A stretch of DNA of 64,000 bases from NCBI GenBank assembly GCA_900539325.1, contig UQCC01000002.1, positions 62,001 to 126,000 on the forward strand, in the 5' to 3' direction. Made by a program: the position numbers and the translations under genes. The number at the start of each line of letters is the position of its first letter. The stretch's first letter is position 1. The notes under the pieces were generated by a model, which saw only the letters and a list, made by a program, of their open reading frames with translations, was not told the origin of the DNA and ran no database searches. Of the stretch, positions 34,506-43,783 are shown piece by piece. Source of the stretch: an uncultured Eubacterium sp. GTDB lineage: Bacteria > Bacillota > Clostridia > Oscillospirales > Acutalibacteraceae.

Positions 34506-36167
34506 TTACATTTCCTCCTTATAATATTTCAATGCCGAATTAAGTCTTGCCTTTACTGTATTCTCGCCCAAAAGTGCGGTGATAGCAAAAAGGTCGGGCG
34601 TGTTTGTTCTGCCTGTGAGTGCCACACGAATGATTGTTGAAACATCACCGACATGACCCTCAAATTTTTCAGGCTCTGCCTTATATTCCTTGACATTTGG
34701 CGTACAGCCGACAAGCGGACAAATATCTTTCATTCTGCCAAACCAAGCGTCTTTGTCATCATCAAGATTAACAACCTTAATATATTCTTCAATAACCTTA
34801 ACTGCAAGAGCAGATGTTGCGTTGCCGTTAAGCTCATAATTCGGAACAAAGGTTTCGTCATACATATAGCTTACATAATCGAGCACATCGCTCCACTTTG
34901 CAATATCCTTACGAGGCTTTTTGCCCTCACGGTCGATGTTGAGAATTGCGGTTGCCTTTGCCTCATCCTGTGCAAAAAGTTCTGCAAGCTGCGGCTGATA
35001 TTCCTTTGCCCAAGCGTATGAAAGTTCAAATACCTTTTTTGCAGGCATAAGAGAAATTACATTTTTTGAAACATCGGTGAGTTTTACTATATCAAAAAGT
35101 GCACCCGACACGCTCATTTTTTTGAGATTGAACGGGAATTTTTCGATAGACTCGGTTTTATTCATCCTACGCCAGTCCTCAAAATTTGAGTTGGCAAGAG
35201 TCATCATATATTCGTTTACGCTCTCCTGAGGATATCCCTCTTCTGCGTAATAAGTAACGGCTGCCTCAGGGTCTTTACGCTTTGAAAGCTTACGCTTGCC
35301 GCCGTTTTCCTCTTTCATAATAGGAGAAACATGGGCGTATTTAGGCGGCTTAAAGCCGAGAACCTTGAAAAGTTGAAGGTGAATAGGAACTGAAGAAATC
35401 CACTCGTCACCTCTTACAACATGAGTTGTTCTCATAAGGTGGTCGTCAACTGCATGTGCAAAATGATAGGTAGGAATACCGTCCGATTTAAGCAGAACGA
35501 CATCCTGCACATTCTCCGGCATTTCAATTTTGCCCTTAATCATATCGTCAAAATAACATTTTTTATCAAGTTCACCCGGAGATTTGAGGCGAAGAGTCCA
35601 GCTCATACCTGCATCAATATTAGCCTTGATTTGCTCAAAAGAGAGGTCACGGCATTTTGCCCATTTGCCCCAATAGCCCTTGATGCTTTCGTTTTCCTGT
35701 GCAGCACGAATTTCGTCAAGTTCATCGGCAGAGCAAAAGCAAGGATAAGCAAGTCCCTGCTCAACAAGTGCCTTTGCATAAGTTTGATAAATCTCAACTC
35801 TTGCACTTTGGTAATACGGTCCGTAGTTGCCGATTTCTTTTTCATCACCGACAACGCCCTCATCGGCATTGATGCCGTAAACCGAAAGTCCCTTGAGCAT
35901 TACATCGATAGCACCCTCAACCTTACGCTTTTGGTCGGTATCCTCAACTCTTACATAAAACACACCGTCGGTGGTTTTTGCCGTCTTATAAGACACCATA
36001 CAGGTGAACAGGTTGCCAAAGTGCAAAAAACCTGTTGGGCTTGGAGCAAAACGAGTTACCATTGCACCCTCTTTAAGTGCTCTTGGCGGATACATATCTT
36101 CCATATCCTGCGGAGCCTTTGTTATGTTCGGAAACAAAAGCTGTGCCAATTCTTTATAATCAGTCAT
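34506..36167 (-). CDS. gltX: Glutamyl-tRNA synthetase
   Basis: Class Ic synthetase (553 aa). TRFAPSPTGFLHFGNL carries the HIGH-like motif (HFGN), YVRVEDTDQKR follows, HVVRGDEWISSVPIH is in the middle and RKLSKRKDPE is the KMSKS-type loop. It is about 70 residues longer than standard bacterial GltX, with the extra length spread through the C-terminal half. It is the first gene of gltX-glnS-typA, with zero and 13 bases between genes. GGGAGA precedes the ATG. Confidence 0.93.
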   Translation of the reverse strand: MTDYKELAQLLFPNITKAPQDMEDMYPPRALKEGAMVTRFAPSPTGFLHFGNLFTCMVSYKTAKTTDGVFYVRVEDTDQKRKVEGAIDVMLKGLSVYGINADEGVVGDEKEIGNYGPYYQSARVEIYQTYAKALVEQGLAYPCFCSADELDEIRAAQENESIKGYWGKWAKCRDLSFEQIKANIDAGMSWTLRLKSPGELDKKCYFDDMIKGKIEMPENVQDVVLLKSDGIPTYHFAHAVDDHLMRTTHVVRGDEWISSVPIHLQLFKVLGFKPPKYAHVSPIMKEENGGKRKLSKRKDPEAAVTYYAEEGYPQESVNEYMMTLANSNFEDWRRMNKTESIEKFPFNLKKMSVSGALFDIVKLTDVSKNVISLMPAKKVFELSYAWAKEYQPQLAELFAQDEAKATAILNIDREGKKPRKDIAKWSDVLDYVSYMYDETFVPNYELNGNATSALAVKVIEEYIKVVNLDDDKDAWFGRMKDICPLVGCTPNVKEYKAEPEKFEGHVGDVSTIIRVALTGRTNTPDLFAITALLGENTVKARLNSALKYYKEEM

Positions 36168-36334
36168 ATTTTCTCCCTAACGAATTACAAAATTTTTAAA
36201 TCTACATAAAATTACATTTTATTATCTCACAAACGGACTTGATATTCAATATTAATTTATATATTTATTATAATAATTTATAAAAATTATACAAAAAACG
36301 AATAATGTTTTTGTGAAAAAGAATAAAAGGCCTT

Positions 36335-36802
36335 TTAATCCTCGACCTTTTTGTTCTTAAACACTATTAATTTTGAAAAAACATAATTCAGAATTATAAT
36401 AATGAACGACACTGCCACCTTTGAATAAATGCCGTCAGTGAACAAAATTTTCATTCCTACGCCCATTTTTTCAAACAAATTGTAAAACAGATTGTCAAAC
36501 GAAGTCTTTACAAGAAGCGGAACGCAAACAATCTCAATAACTCCCGTAACTCCACGGGAAGCGAAAAATGAAACTGCCTCTTTTACAACAAACTTAGCTT
36601 CCCAACTTTTTGAGTCAAACACCCAAAGTTTGTTTGTGATGTAAGCAAAAGTTACGGCACACACCCAGCTGACAAGATTTGCCCAAAATACCGACATATT
36701 GCAAAGATTAACAAAAACGGTATAAGTGCCCCAAGACACAACGGTTGTGAGCACGCCGAAAATGAGATACATCAATATTTCTTTGGTAAAAAGTTTTTTC
36801 AT
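36335..36802 (-). CDS. GtrA family membrane protein (second copy)
   Basis: A 155 aa four-helix protein: YLIFGVLTTVVSWGTYTVF, ANLVSWVCAVTFAYITNKLWVFDSKSW, FASRGVTGVIEIVCVPLLV and VSFIIIILNYVFSKLIVFKNK. It is a clear GtrA with the central TNKLWVF motif and unlike the copy at 23.6 kb in sequence. It stands alone between the gltX operon and the ATP synthase operon. A role in lipid-linked sugar translocation is inferred from the family. Confidence 0.88.
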   Translation of the reverse strand: MKKLFTKEILMYLIFGVLTTVVSWGTYTVFVNLCNMSVFWANLVSWVCAVTFAYITNKLWVFDSKSWEAKFVVKEAVSFFASRGVTGVIEIVCVPLLVKTSFDNLFYNLFEKMGVGMKILFTDGIYSKVAVSFIIIILNYVFSKLIVFKNKKVED

Positions 36803-36865
36803 ATTGCAAAATCCTTAATTTGAATTTTATATAATAATGCACCCAAACAGCCGATTTGTCAAGCA

Positions 36866-36904
36866 CAAAAAAAGGCGAACATCTTTTTTGTCCGCCTTAA
36901 AAAA
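36866..36904 (-). terminator. terminator between the atp operon and gtrA
   Basis: Minus-strand AAGGCGGAC with GTTCGCCTT around an A-rich loop, then TTTTT, just upstream of gtrA and downstream of repeat element copy 2. Confidence 0.75.
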
Positions 36905-36914
36905 TTAAAATTGC

Positions 36915-37144
36915 AGGCTGTTGAGAAAGTTTCTGAATTTCGTTTTCTTGCGAAGGAAGATGTACGATGGTACCTCGACTGAGCAAAAAACGAAAAACGC
37001 CAAAAATGCTGTAAGTTCGATACTTACAGCATTTTTAAAACTCCACCGTCAACACTTCGTGTTGCCACCTCCCCTTTTAAAAAAGTGAAGGCATAATTCG
37101 GTTGATTATATTTTGGCGTGTTTCAGGTGCTTTATCGACAGTCT
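36915..37144 (+). repeat. Dispersed TIR element, copy 2 (230 bp)
   Basis: The left end AGGCTGTTGAGAAAG and the right end (other strand) AGACTGTCGATAAAG form an imperfect inverted repeat. The sub-terminal AAAACGCCAAAA and TTTTGGCGTGTT repeats also pair. It contains the 15-bp/5-nt-loop hairpin at 37002-37036 and the CACCGTCAACA...AGGCATAA module. It starts two bases past the atpC stop codon and fills most of the 343-bp gap to gtrA. Confidence 0.8.
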
Positions 37145-37145
37145 G

Positions 37146-37559
37146 TTAAATTTGATGCTTATTTTTGATTTTTAGTCTTTCCATCGCACGGGAGAGATTT
37201 GCCTGAATTTGATAGTATTCGTCAAGCGAATGCTGTTGACGAAGCTCTTCTTCCGCTCTTTCGGCAGCTTCCTGAGCACGACGCTTGTCAATTTCCTCCG
37301 GAAGTTCAACAGAAATGCAAACAAGTGTTGCTGTATTATCAAAGAATTCAAGAAATCCCGAACCGACAAACGCTTCGGTTACCTTGCCCTGTGCATCGGT
37401 AAATTTCATCTCACCGAATTCAATGGGCGCAACCGTGTTTTCGTGGTTTGCCAAAAAACCGCAAAGTCCCTCTTCCGCAACAGGCACAACAAGACTTTGT
37501 GCGTCACCGTCAAAAAACACACGGTTTGACGCAACAATCTTCAATTTAAAAGTGTTCAT
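37146..37559 (-). CDS. atpC: ATP synthase F1 subunit epsilon
   Basis: Epsilon (137 aa) joins the gamma stalk and can inhibit ATP hydrolysis. The N-terminal beta-sandwich (FKLKIVASNRVFFDGDAQSL, then GLCGFLANHENTVAPI) and the C-terminal helical pair (EEIDKRRAQEAAERAEEELRQ) are both present. GGTGAT precedes the ATG at 37559; a GTG three codons earlier overlaps that site. Last gene of atpBEF(HA)GDC. Confidence 0.95.
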   Translation of the reverse strand: MNTFKLKIVASNRVFFDGDAQSLVVPVAEEGLCGFLANHENTVAPIEFGEMKFTDAQGKVTEAFVGSGFLEFFDNTATLVCISVELPEEIDKRRAQEAAERAEEELRQQHSLDEYYQIQANLSRAMERLKIKNKHQI

Positions 37560-37571
37560 ATAAATCACCCG

Positions 37572-38954
37572 TTAAAGAGTTTTTGCTTTTTCAATCGCAT
37601 CATCAATAGTGCCGACATTGAAGAATGCCATTTCAGGCAAATCATCAACTTCGCCGTCAACAATAGCCTTGAAGCCTCTTACAGTTTCCTTAATAGGGAC
37701 ATAAACACCCTTTAAGCCCGTAAAGGTTTCTGCTACATGGAACGGCTGTGAAAGGAACTTTTCAATCTTTCTTGCACGATATACAGAAAGCTTATCATCA
37801 TCGGACAATTCTTCCATACCGAGGATTGCGATAATATCCTGAAGTTCCTTATATTTTTGAAGATATTCCTGTACCTTGCAGGCAACCTCATAATGTTCTT
37901 CGCCTACAACATCAGCCTCAAGAATTCTTGAGTTGGACTCAAGAGGGTCAACTGCAGGGTAAATACCTTTTTCTACTATCTTACGGGAAAGTACGGTAGT
38001 AGCGTCAAGGTGAGCAAAGGTTGTTGCCGGAGCCGGGTCGGTAAGGTCATCGGCAGGAACATATACAGCCTGAACAGATGTGATAGAGCCGTTCTTTGTG
38101 GAGGTAATTCTCTCCTGAAGTTCGCCGACATCGGTAGCCAAAGTAGGCTGATAACCTACGGCTGACGGCATTCTGCCGAGAAGTGCGGATACCTCGGAAC
38201 CTGCCTGAATAAATCTGAAAATATTATCAATGAAGAGAAGCACATCTTGATGCTCTCTGTCACGGAAATATTCCGCCATTGTAAGTCCTGTTTCGGCAAC
38301 TCTCATTCTTGCTCCCGGCGGTTCGTTCATCTGACCGAATACCAAAGCAGTTTTATTAATAACGCCGGATTCCTTCATTTCGTTCCAAAGGTCGTTACCT
38401 TCTCTTGAACGCTCACCTACACCGGTGAAAATGGAATAACCGCCGTGCTGAGTTGCAACATTGGTGATAAGTTCCTGAATAAGTACGGTTTTACCTACGC
38501 CGGCACCGCCGAACAAACCGATTTTACCACCCTTTTGGTAAGGAGTAAGAAGGTCGATAACCTTAATACCTGTTTCCAAAATTTCTACTTCGTCCGATTG
38601 CTCGTCAAAGCTCGGAGCCTTGCGGTGAATTGACCAGTGCTCCTCGTTATCCAAATTTTCCAAATCGTCAATGGTTTCGCCTACAACATTGAAAAGTCTG
38701 CCCAAGGTTTTTTCGCCGATAGGCACCTTGATAGAATCTCCTGTTGCGGCAACCTGCATATCCTTGTACAAGCCCTCTGAAGCGGCAAGCATAATACAGC
38801 GAACTGTATTGCCGCCTATATGCTGTGCAACCTCCATAACAGCACGCTTGCCGTCGTTTTCAACTTCAAGTGCGTCTTTAATCTTAGGAAGATCGCCGTC
38901 AAACCGTACATCGACAACAGGTCCCATAACCTGTGTTATTTTACCGTAATTCAT
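37572..38954 (-). CDS. atpD: ATP synthase F1 subunit beta
   Basis: Catalytic subunit of F1 (460 aa). The Walker A is GGAGVGKTVLIQEL, followed by GVGERSREGNDLW and the VLLFIDNIFRFIQAGSE Walker B, then SALLGRMPSAVGYQPTL and the C-terminal helical domain. The length is normal. It lies between atpG and atpC. Confidence 0.98.
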   Translation of the reverse strand: MNYGKITQVMGPVVDVRFDGDLPKIKDALEVENDGKRAVMEVAQHIGGNTVRCIMLAASEGLYKDMQVAATGDSIKVPIGEKTLGRLFNVVGETIDDLENLDNEEHWSIHRKAPSFDEQSDEVEILETGIKVIDLLTPYQKGGKIGLFGGAGVGKTVLIQELITNVATQHGGYSIFTGVGERSREGNDLWNEMKESGVINKTALVFGQMNEPPGARMRVAETGLTMAEYFRDREHQDVLLFIDNIFRFIQAGSEVSALLGRMPSAVGYQPTLATDVGELQERITSTKNGSITSVQAVYVPADDLTDPAPATTFAHLDATTVLSRKIVEKGIYPAVDPLESNSRILEADVVGEEHYEVACKVQEYLQKYKELQDIIAILGMEELSDDDKLSVYRARKIEKFLSQPFHVAETFTGLKGVYVPIKETVRGFKAIVDGEVDDLPEMAFFNVGTIDDAIEKAKTL

Positions 38955-38979
38955 AATTTTTTACCTTTCTGAAAGGTTG

Positions 38980-39876
38980 TTATTGAGCATTTTGAGAGGC
39001 GTGACTCGCACCGCCGCAAACCTCACTGATTTCCTGCGTGATAGCCGCCTGTCTTGCTCTGTTAAACTGAATGGACAAATCTCTTATCATAGAAGTGGCA
39101 CTGTCCGTTGCGTTTTGCATAGCCATCATACGGGCATTGTGCTCGCTGCAATAGCTTTCTACAAGCGCACCGTACACAAAGCCGGCAACATAACTCGGAG
39201 CGATTGAATCAAACGCCGTTTTTGCATCGGGCAAAAATGTTGCGTCGGTATAATGTGCAACAAGCTCGTTGCTTTGCATATTAATCTTCTCCTTTTTAAG
39301 AGGAAGAAGTTGAGTGCAAACCGCTTCTACTGTCATTGAATTGACCATTTTTGTGTATATAACATGCACCTCGTCAATCTTTTTGTCAAGAAACATCGAA
39401 ACAAGTTTTTCGCTTATGTGCCTTGCACGGTTAACGGTTGGATTTTGTGCGGCATATTTAAAATTGATATCAATCGGGATTTCCTTTTTTTCAAAAAAGT
39501 GTCTGCCGAGTTGACCCACAACAAAAAGCACATTGTTGCAACCGTCATCCGTTGCCTTTTGCTCGGCAAGCTTGATAACATTGTGGTTATAAGCACCTGC
39601 CAAGCCCTTATCGGCTGTAAGAACAAGATACGCAACCGTTCTGTCGTTACCCTGCCTGTAAGGACGACCGTCAAAATATGCCGAACCGACCTCCGGAGCA
39701 ACATCCAGAATTTTTGCAAGGCTGTCTTGAATCATAAAGAAGTAAGGCTCTGTGTTTTTTAAATCTCTGCGGGCTTTTTGAAGTTTTGACGAGGACACCA
39801 TATACATCGCATTTGTGATTTTCATAGTGTCCTTGACAGACTTCATTCTGCCCTGGATTTCTCTTGCATTAGCCAT
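38980..39876 (-). CDS. atpG: ATP synthase F1 subunit gamma
   Basis: Central rotor shaft (298 aa). The N-terminal helix ANAREIQGRMKSVKDTMKIT and the C-terminal RDLSIQFNRARQAAITQEISEV coil are typical. The ATG at 39876 follows GGAAAGG; an upstream in-frame start would add eight unrelated residues. It overlaps the last eight bases of the fused delta-alpha gene, indicating translational coupling. Confidence 0.96.
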   Translation of the reverse strand: MANAREIQGRMKSVKDTMKITNAMYMVSSSKLQKARRDLKNTEPYFFMIQDSLAKILDVAPEVGSAYFDGRPYRQGNDRTVAYLVLTADKGLAGAYNHNVIKLAEQKATDDGCNNVLFVVGQLGRHFFEKKEIPIDINFKYAAQNPTVNRARHISEKLVSMFLDKKIDEVHVIYTKMVNSMTVEAVCTQLLPLKKEKINMQSNELVAHYTDATFLPDAKTAFDSIAPSYVAGFVYGALVESYCSEHNARMMAMQNATDSATSMIRDLSIQFNRARQAAITQEISEVCGGASHASQNAQ

Positions 39877-41887
39877 TATTTGCCTTTCCGAATTCATCAA
39901 TCACATTGAGGATTGAAGTTTTAAGCTCATCGTCAAGCACCTGCTGTGTGTCGATTTCCGACATAAGGTCGCTGTGATGAGTGTCAAAATATTCAAGCAT
40001 TTTGCCCTGATAGCTCTTGATTTGGTTTTTAGGCACATCAACAAATTTTTTGCCGATTGCACCTACAAGAGTGACAACCTGCTGTGCCAAAGACATAGGA
40101 TGAGTAAGCGGTTGCTTAAGAAGTTCCATAAGTCCCTCGCCGTACTTCAACTGAGTCTTTGTTTCTTCGTCCAAATCAGATGAAAACTGGGTAAATACTT
40201 CCATTTCTCTAAACTGAGCCAAATCTACACGGAGTGAACCTGCCGCTTTCTTCATAGCCTTTGTCTGAGCCGCACCGCCTACACGGGATACGGAAAGTCC
40301 GACATTAACCGCCGGTCTTTGACCGGAGAAGAAAAGGTCACTTTCAAGATAAATCTGACCGTCTGTAATAGAAATAACGTTTGTAGGAATGTAAGCCGAT
40401 ACGTCGCCTGCCTGAGTTTCGATAATAGGCAAAGCAGTAATCGAACCGCCGCCGAGTTCATCACTCAAACGGCTTGAACGCTCAAGAAGTCTTGAGTGCA
40501 AATAGAATACATCGCCCGGATAAGCCTCTCGTCCCGGCGGTCTGCCAAGAAGAAGCGAAATTGCACGGTAAGCAACTGCGTGCTTGCTCAAATCATCATA
40601 TACGATAAGGCAATCCTTGCCCTTGTACATAAAGTATTCTGCCATAGCTGTTGCGGCATACGGAGAAATATATTGAAGTGATGCCGCATCCGACGCTGTT
40701 GAGCAAACAACGATGGTGTAATCCATTGCGCCGTTCTTTTTAAGTGTGTTAACAAGTTTTGCAACCGTTGAAGCCTTTTGACCGATAGCATTGTAAACAC
40801 AGATTGTGTCCTTGCCCTTTTGGTTGATGATTGTATCAACCGCAATAGAAGTTTTACCGGTCTGACGGTCACCAATGATAAGTTCACGCTGACCTCTGCC
40901 TATCGGGAACATGGAGTCGATTGCAAGAATACCTGTTTCCATAGGCTTTGATACCGACTTTCTGTCTACGATTGACGGAGCCGGCTGTTCAATCAAACGG
41001 TAATCGCTTGCTTCAATATCACCCAAGCCGTCGATAGGCTCGCCGAGTGCGTTAACAACTCTGCCGACAAATTTGTCACCTACCGGTACACCGGCTTTTC
41101 TCTTTGTACGCTTAACCTTTGTACCCTGTTCGATTTCTTCGTCCGAACCGAAAAGGATACAGCCAATTGAGTTAAGGTTGATGTTTTGAACCATGCCCTT
41201 TGTGCCGTCCTCAAACACAACGATTTCGCCGTATACTGCATTACCGAGTCCGACAACGGTTGCGATATTATCGCCGACCTTAACTACCTGACCTACTTCC
41301 TCGCCCTGAAGATTTTCCTTAAAGGATTTTACATCCTTACGCAAGACCTCAAGCACTTCCTTGTTGTCGCCTGTGCTTTCCTTTGCCGTGCGAAGAATTT
41401 GGTCTTTGATTGTTTGCATCTTTGTTTTAAGGGAGAAATCATATTCCTTGCCCTCAACGGCAATTACAAAACCGCCGATTAAAGATGCGTCTTTTTTAAC
41501 ATATACAACAACATTTTCGCATTTCATCTCCTTGCGAACAAAGTCCTCAATGCCCTTGAGTTGCTTTTCATCCGGAGGAGTTGTGCAGGTTACTGTTGCG
41601 TGAACGATATTCTTTTGTCTGTCGCTTTCAACAATATATGCCTCAATGAGTTCCTCGAGGTCATCACATTGGCAGTTCTCGGCAAGTTCGCCCATAAATT
41701 CTCTTACGGACGGAGAGAACAAATCGTTAACTACCTGCTGCTTTTCTTCTGTCTTATAGTTTGGATTGTTAAGGGTTGTGCGGAGTTCCTCACTTCCGTT
41801 CAAAAGTCTTAACGCGTCCTCCAAACTGCCGACGCTTACTTGATTTGAAAGCAGCTTTTTGATATATAATTCCTGATTTTTAATCAT
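39869..41887 (-). CDS. atpHA: Fused ATP synthase delta-alpha subunit (AtpH-AtpA)
   Basis: One uninterrupted 672 aa frame encodes both subunits. Residues 1-168 are delta: an N-terminal helical bundle, then SDRQKNIVHATVTCTTPPDE and LIGGFVIAVEGKEYDFSLKT. From about 175 comes alpha: VLRKDVKSFKENLQGEEVGQ, GDRQTGKTS at 339-347 (Walker A), the nucleotide-binding core, and the normal C-terminal end. No stop, ribosome site or good start codon separates the two parts, so delta and alpha would be made covalently joined. The ATG overlaps the atpF stop as TAATG. F1 holds three alpha but one delta, so three delta domains per enzyme, or post-translational cleavage, must be considered. Confidence 0.9.
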   Translation of the reverse strand: MIKNQELYIKKLLSNQVSVGSLEDALRLLNGSEELRTTLNNPNYKTEEKQQVVNDLFSPSVREFMGELAENCQCDDLEELIEAYIVESDRQKNIVHATVTCTTPPDEKQLKGIEDFVRKEMKCENVVVYVKKDASLIGGFVIAVEGKEYDFSLKTKMQTIKDQILRTAKESTGDNKEVLEVLRKDVKSFKENLQGEEVGQVVKVGDNIATVVGLGNAVYGEIVVFEDGTKGMVQNINLNSIGCILFGSDEEIEQGTKVKRTKRKAGVPVGDKFVGRVVNALGEPIDGLGDIEASDYRLIEQPAPSIVDRKSVSKPMETGILAIDSMFPIGRGQRELIIGDRQTGKTSIAVDTIINQKGKDTICVYNAIGQKASTVAKLVNTLKKNGAMDYTIVVCSTASDAASLQYISPYAATAMAEYFMYKGKDCLIVYDDLSKHAVAYRAISLLLGRPPGREAYPGDVFYLHSRLLERSSRLSDELGGGSITALPIIETQAGDVSAYIPTNVISITDGQIYLESDLFFSGQRPAVNVGLSVSRVGGAAQTKAMKKAAGSLRVDLAQFREMEVFTQFSSDLDEETKTQLKYGEGLMELLKQPLTHPMSLAQQVVTLVGAIGKKFVDVPKNQIKSYQGKMLEYFDTHHSDLMSEIDTQQVLDDELKTSILNVIDEFGKANNG

Positions 41888-42369
41888 TAATCTTCACTGC
41901 TTTCGTTTAAAAATTTGTTATAAATATCGGCGTCTGTTTGAGCATTTACACTTTCGCCGACAACTTTTTGTGCCGTTTCCATAGCAAGTTTTGCAAGCTC
42001 TTCCTTAACATCTCTGCGGGCATTTTCGGTATCCTGCTTGATTTGCTTTTGAGCCTCTTGCTTCATCTTAACGGCGTCATCGTTTGCTTTGTCAAGGATT
42101 TTGTTATATTCAACCTTTGCCTTATCTCTTGCATCGGAAATAATTTCCTTTGCTTCGGTGTCGACATTTTTGATTTTATCCTCATAGTCTGCCATTTTTT
42201 CGTTTGCGGCATTAACCGTATCTTCGGCTTCCTTGAACTGATTGTCAATGAGTTCTTTTCTTGCCTGCAAAGTTTTTTTGATAGGCTTGATAAGGAACAA
42301 TCTCATCAAAAGATAAAATATAATCAGATTGAATATTGTCCAAAGCAAATTAAAATCAAACTTTAACAT
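41887..42369 (-). CDS. atpF: ATP synthase F0 subunit b
   Basis: Peripheral-stalk subunit (160 aa). It has one N-terminal membrane helix (NLLWTIFNLIIFYLLMRLFL), then a long charged coiled-coil rich in Lys, Glu and Ala and ending ESVNAQTDADIYNKFL. The start ATG at 42369 gives MLKFDFNL, the usual beginning; a TTG six codons upstream overlaps the ribosome site. Its stop overlaps the atpHA start as TAATG. Confidence 0.95.
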   Translation of the reverse strand: MLKFDFNLLWTIFNLIIFYLLMRLFLIKPIKKTLQARKELIDNQFKEAEDTVNAANEKMADYEDKIKNVDTEAKEIISDARDKAKVEYNKILDKANDDAVKMKQEAQKQIKQDTENARRDVKEELAKLAMETAQKVVGESVNAQTDADIYNKFLNESSED

Positions 42370-42409
42370 TTGCTGATTTCCTTTCAATTAAAATGAACGG
42401 TAGGTCTGA

Positions 42410-42637
42410 CTATTTTACCATAAAGATAATCAAAATAGCACCGATCAAGCCGTAAATAGCGGTTGCTTCGGACAAAGCCGCACCGAGAATAAGTGTTGTT
42501 TGAATTTTACCTGCCATTTCAGGCTGACGAGCCTGAGCTTCTACTGCCTTACCTGTTGCGATACCGATACCGATACCTGCACCGAGTCCACACAAAAGTG
42601 CAATACCTGCACCGATTGCGATAATTGATCCTGTCAT
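42410..42637 (-). CDS. atpE: ATP synthase F0 subunit c
   Basis: Rotor-ring proteolipid (75 aa), a helical hairpin with the polar loop ARQPE and the ion-carrying Glu in ALSEATAIYG. In sodium-type c subunits a Gln stands in the first helix and Ser follows the Glu. Here those positions are Ile (GIGIGIATG) and Ala, so protons are the expected coupling ion. Confidence 0.97.
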   Translation of the reverse strand: MTGSIIAIGAGIALLCGLGAGIGIGIATGKAVEAQARQPEMAGKIQTTLILGAALSEATAIYGLIGAILIIFMVK

Positions 42638-42676
42638 AATTTTATCTCCTTAAAATATAAATCGTTGTTTATGTGC

Positions 42677-43504
42677 TTAAGCCGCAGCTTTAGCTTCTTT
42701 TTTTGCTTGTTTTTTTGCCAATTTCTCGGCTTTCTTTTGTGCCTTACGCATTTTCTTTGCTTCCTTAGGCTCTTCTTCGGACTCCTCTACGGCTTCCTGA
42801 AGGTAAATAGCTGTCAAGAAACAGAAAATGTACGCTTGCAACAGTCCGTCAAACAAATCGAAGTAGAGGCTGAACACAGCCGGAAATCCGAATTTCATAA
42901 ACGGAACCGCTTTGATTAACTCCATAATGGTAAACGCTGCGATAATGTTACCGAAAAGTCGCATACAAAGTGAAAGCGGCTTGGTGAACACTTCAAGAAT
43001 ATTGATAGGAGTTACAATCCACACAGGTTTTGTGAATTCCTTAAACCTGCCGAGGACGCCCTTGTCCTTAAAGGCACAATATTCTACGAGCACGATTGTG
43101 GTAAGTGCCATTGCCGCAGTAACCTGCATACTTTTTGTAGGCGGCTTGAATCCCAGAAGTCCAATCATATTGGACACACCGATAAACAAAGCCATACTCA
43201 TAAGCCACGGAATGTATTTTTCCACTTTCGGACCCATTACGGTTTTGAAAAATGCTTCTGCCTTTTCATAGCACATTTCGAGTATCATCTGACGCTTGGA
43301 TATTTCGCCCTGAACCTTTAAGTTTCGGGTGAGGAATATAGCCAAAATCGTCACAGCGACAATAATAATCCAGGAAACAACCGTGCTCTCATCAAAGCCT
43401 ACATGCACGCCCTTGATGTCAAAGCCGAACACTTCGTCGATGTTGAGCTGCTTTTGGAGTTCTTCCTGCAAATTGACGCTCATACTAATAGGTGCTAATG
43501 CCAT
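42677..43504 (-). CDS. atpB: ATP synthase F0 subunit a
   Basis: Stator channel protein (275 aa). The membrane core includes PLSLCMRLFGNIIAAFTIMELI, with the essential Arg in CMRLFGN, and the final YIFCFLTAIYLQEAV helix. The ATG at 43504 lies seven bases after GGAGG; upstream ATGs are either too close to it or add an unlikely leader. After the last helix there is an uncommon tail of about 38 residues, EEEPKEAKKMRK then alternating Lys and Ala, predicted to be a charged helix. No atpI is seen. Confidence 0.94.
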   Translation of the reverse strand: MALAPISMSVNLQEELQKQLNIDEVFGFDIKGVHVGFDESTVVSWIIIVAVTILAIFLTRNLKVQGEISKRQMILEMCYEKAEAFFKTVMGPKVEKYIPWLMSMALFIGVSNMIGLLGFKPPTKSMQVTAAMALTTIVLVEYCAFKDKGVLGRFKEFTKPVWIVTPINILEVFTKPLSLCMRLFGNIIAAFTIMELIKAVPFMKFGFPAVFSLYFDLFDGLLQAYIFCFLTAIYLQEAVEESEEEPKEAKKMRKAQKKAEKLAKKQAKKEAKAAA

Positions 43505-43575
43505 CGTCATTCCTCCATTTCCATATATTTGCAGGTTTAAAAAGATTGTTATTTTTTTCACCTGCTTTTACTCTC

Positions 43576-43604
43576 ATTATAACCACGAACTTTGAATTTT
43601 GCAA
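43576..43604 (-). promoter_or_regulatory. promoter of the atp operon
   Basis: Minus-strand TTGCAA (43604-43599), 17-bp spacer, TATAAT (43581-43576), about 70 bases before atpB. The 360-bp gap to proS otherwise holds only the divergent proS promoter. Confidence 0.65.
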
Positions 43605-43783
43605 TACAGCTTTTTCACATTTTTGACATTCGTATGATAAAAATAACCAAGAAAAGTGAAGTAATTTTGTGCAATTTTATACCTACCGTTGTCATTTACT
43701 TTACTATCTGTATATTAATTGTGCTATGCCACCTTACTATTTGTAATATCTTTGGAAAGAGACAGGTTATTTTAAAAAATCGG

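Noticed and set aside
41340..41420. Separate start for ATP synthase alpha inside the delta-alpha frame
   Set aside because: A GTG near residue 178 has AAGGAA immediately adjacent with no spacing, and no ATG in frame has a ribosome site, so independent initiation is not supported.
42410..42637. Sodium-type ATP synthase
   Set aside because: Subunit c has Ile and Ala where sodium-binding rings have Gln and Ser.
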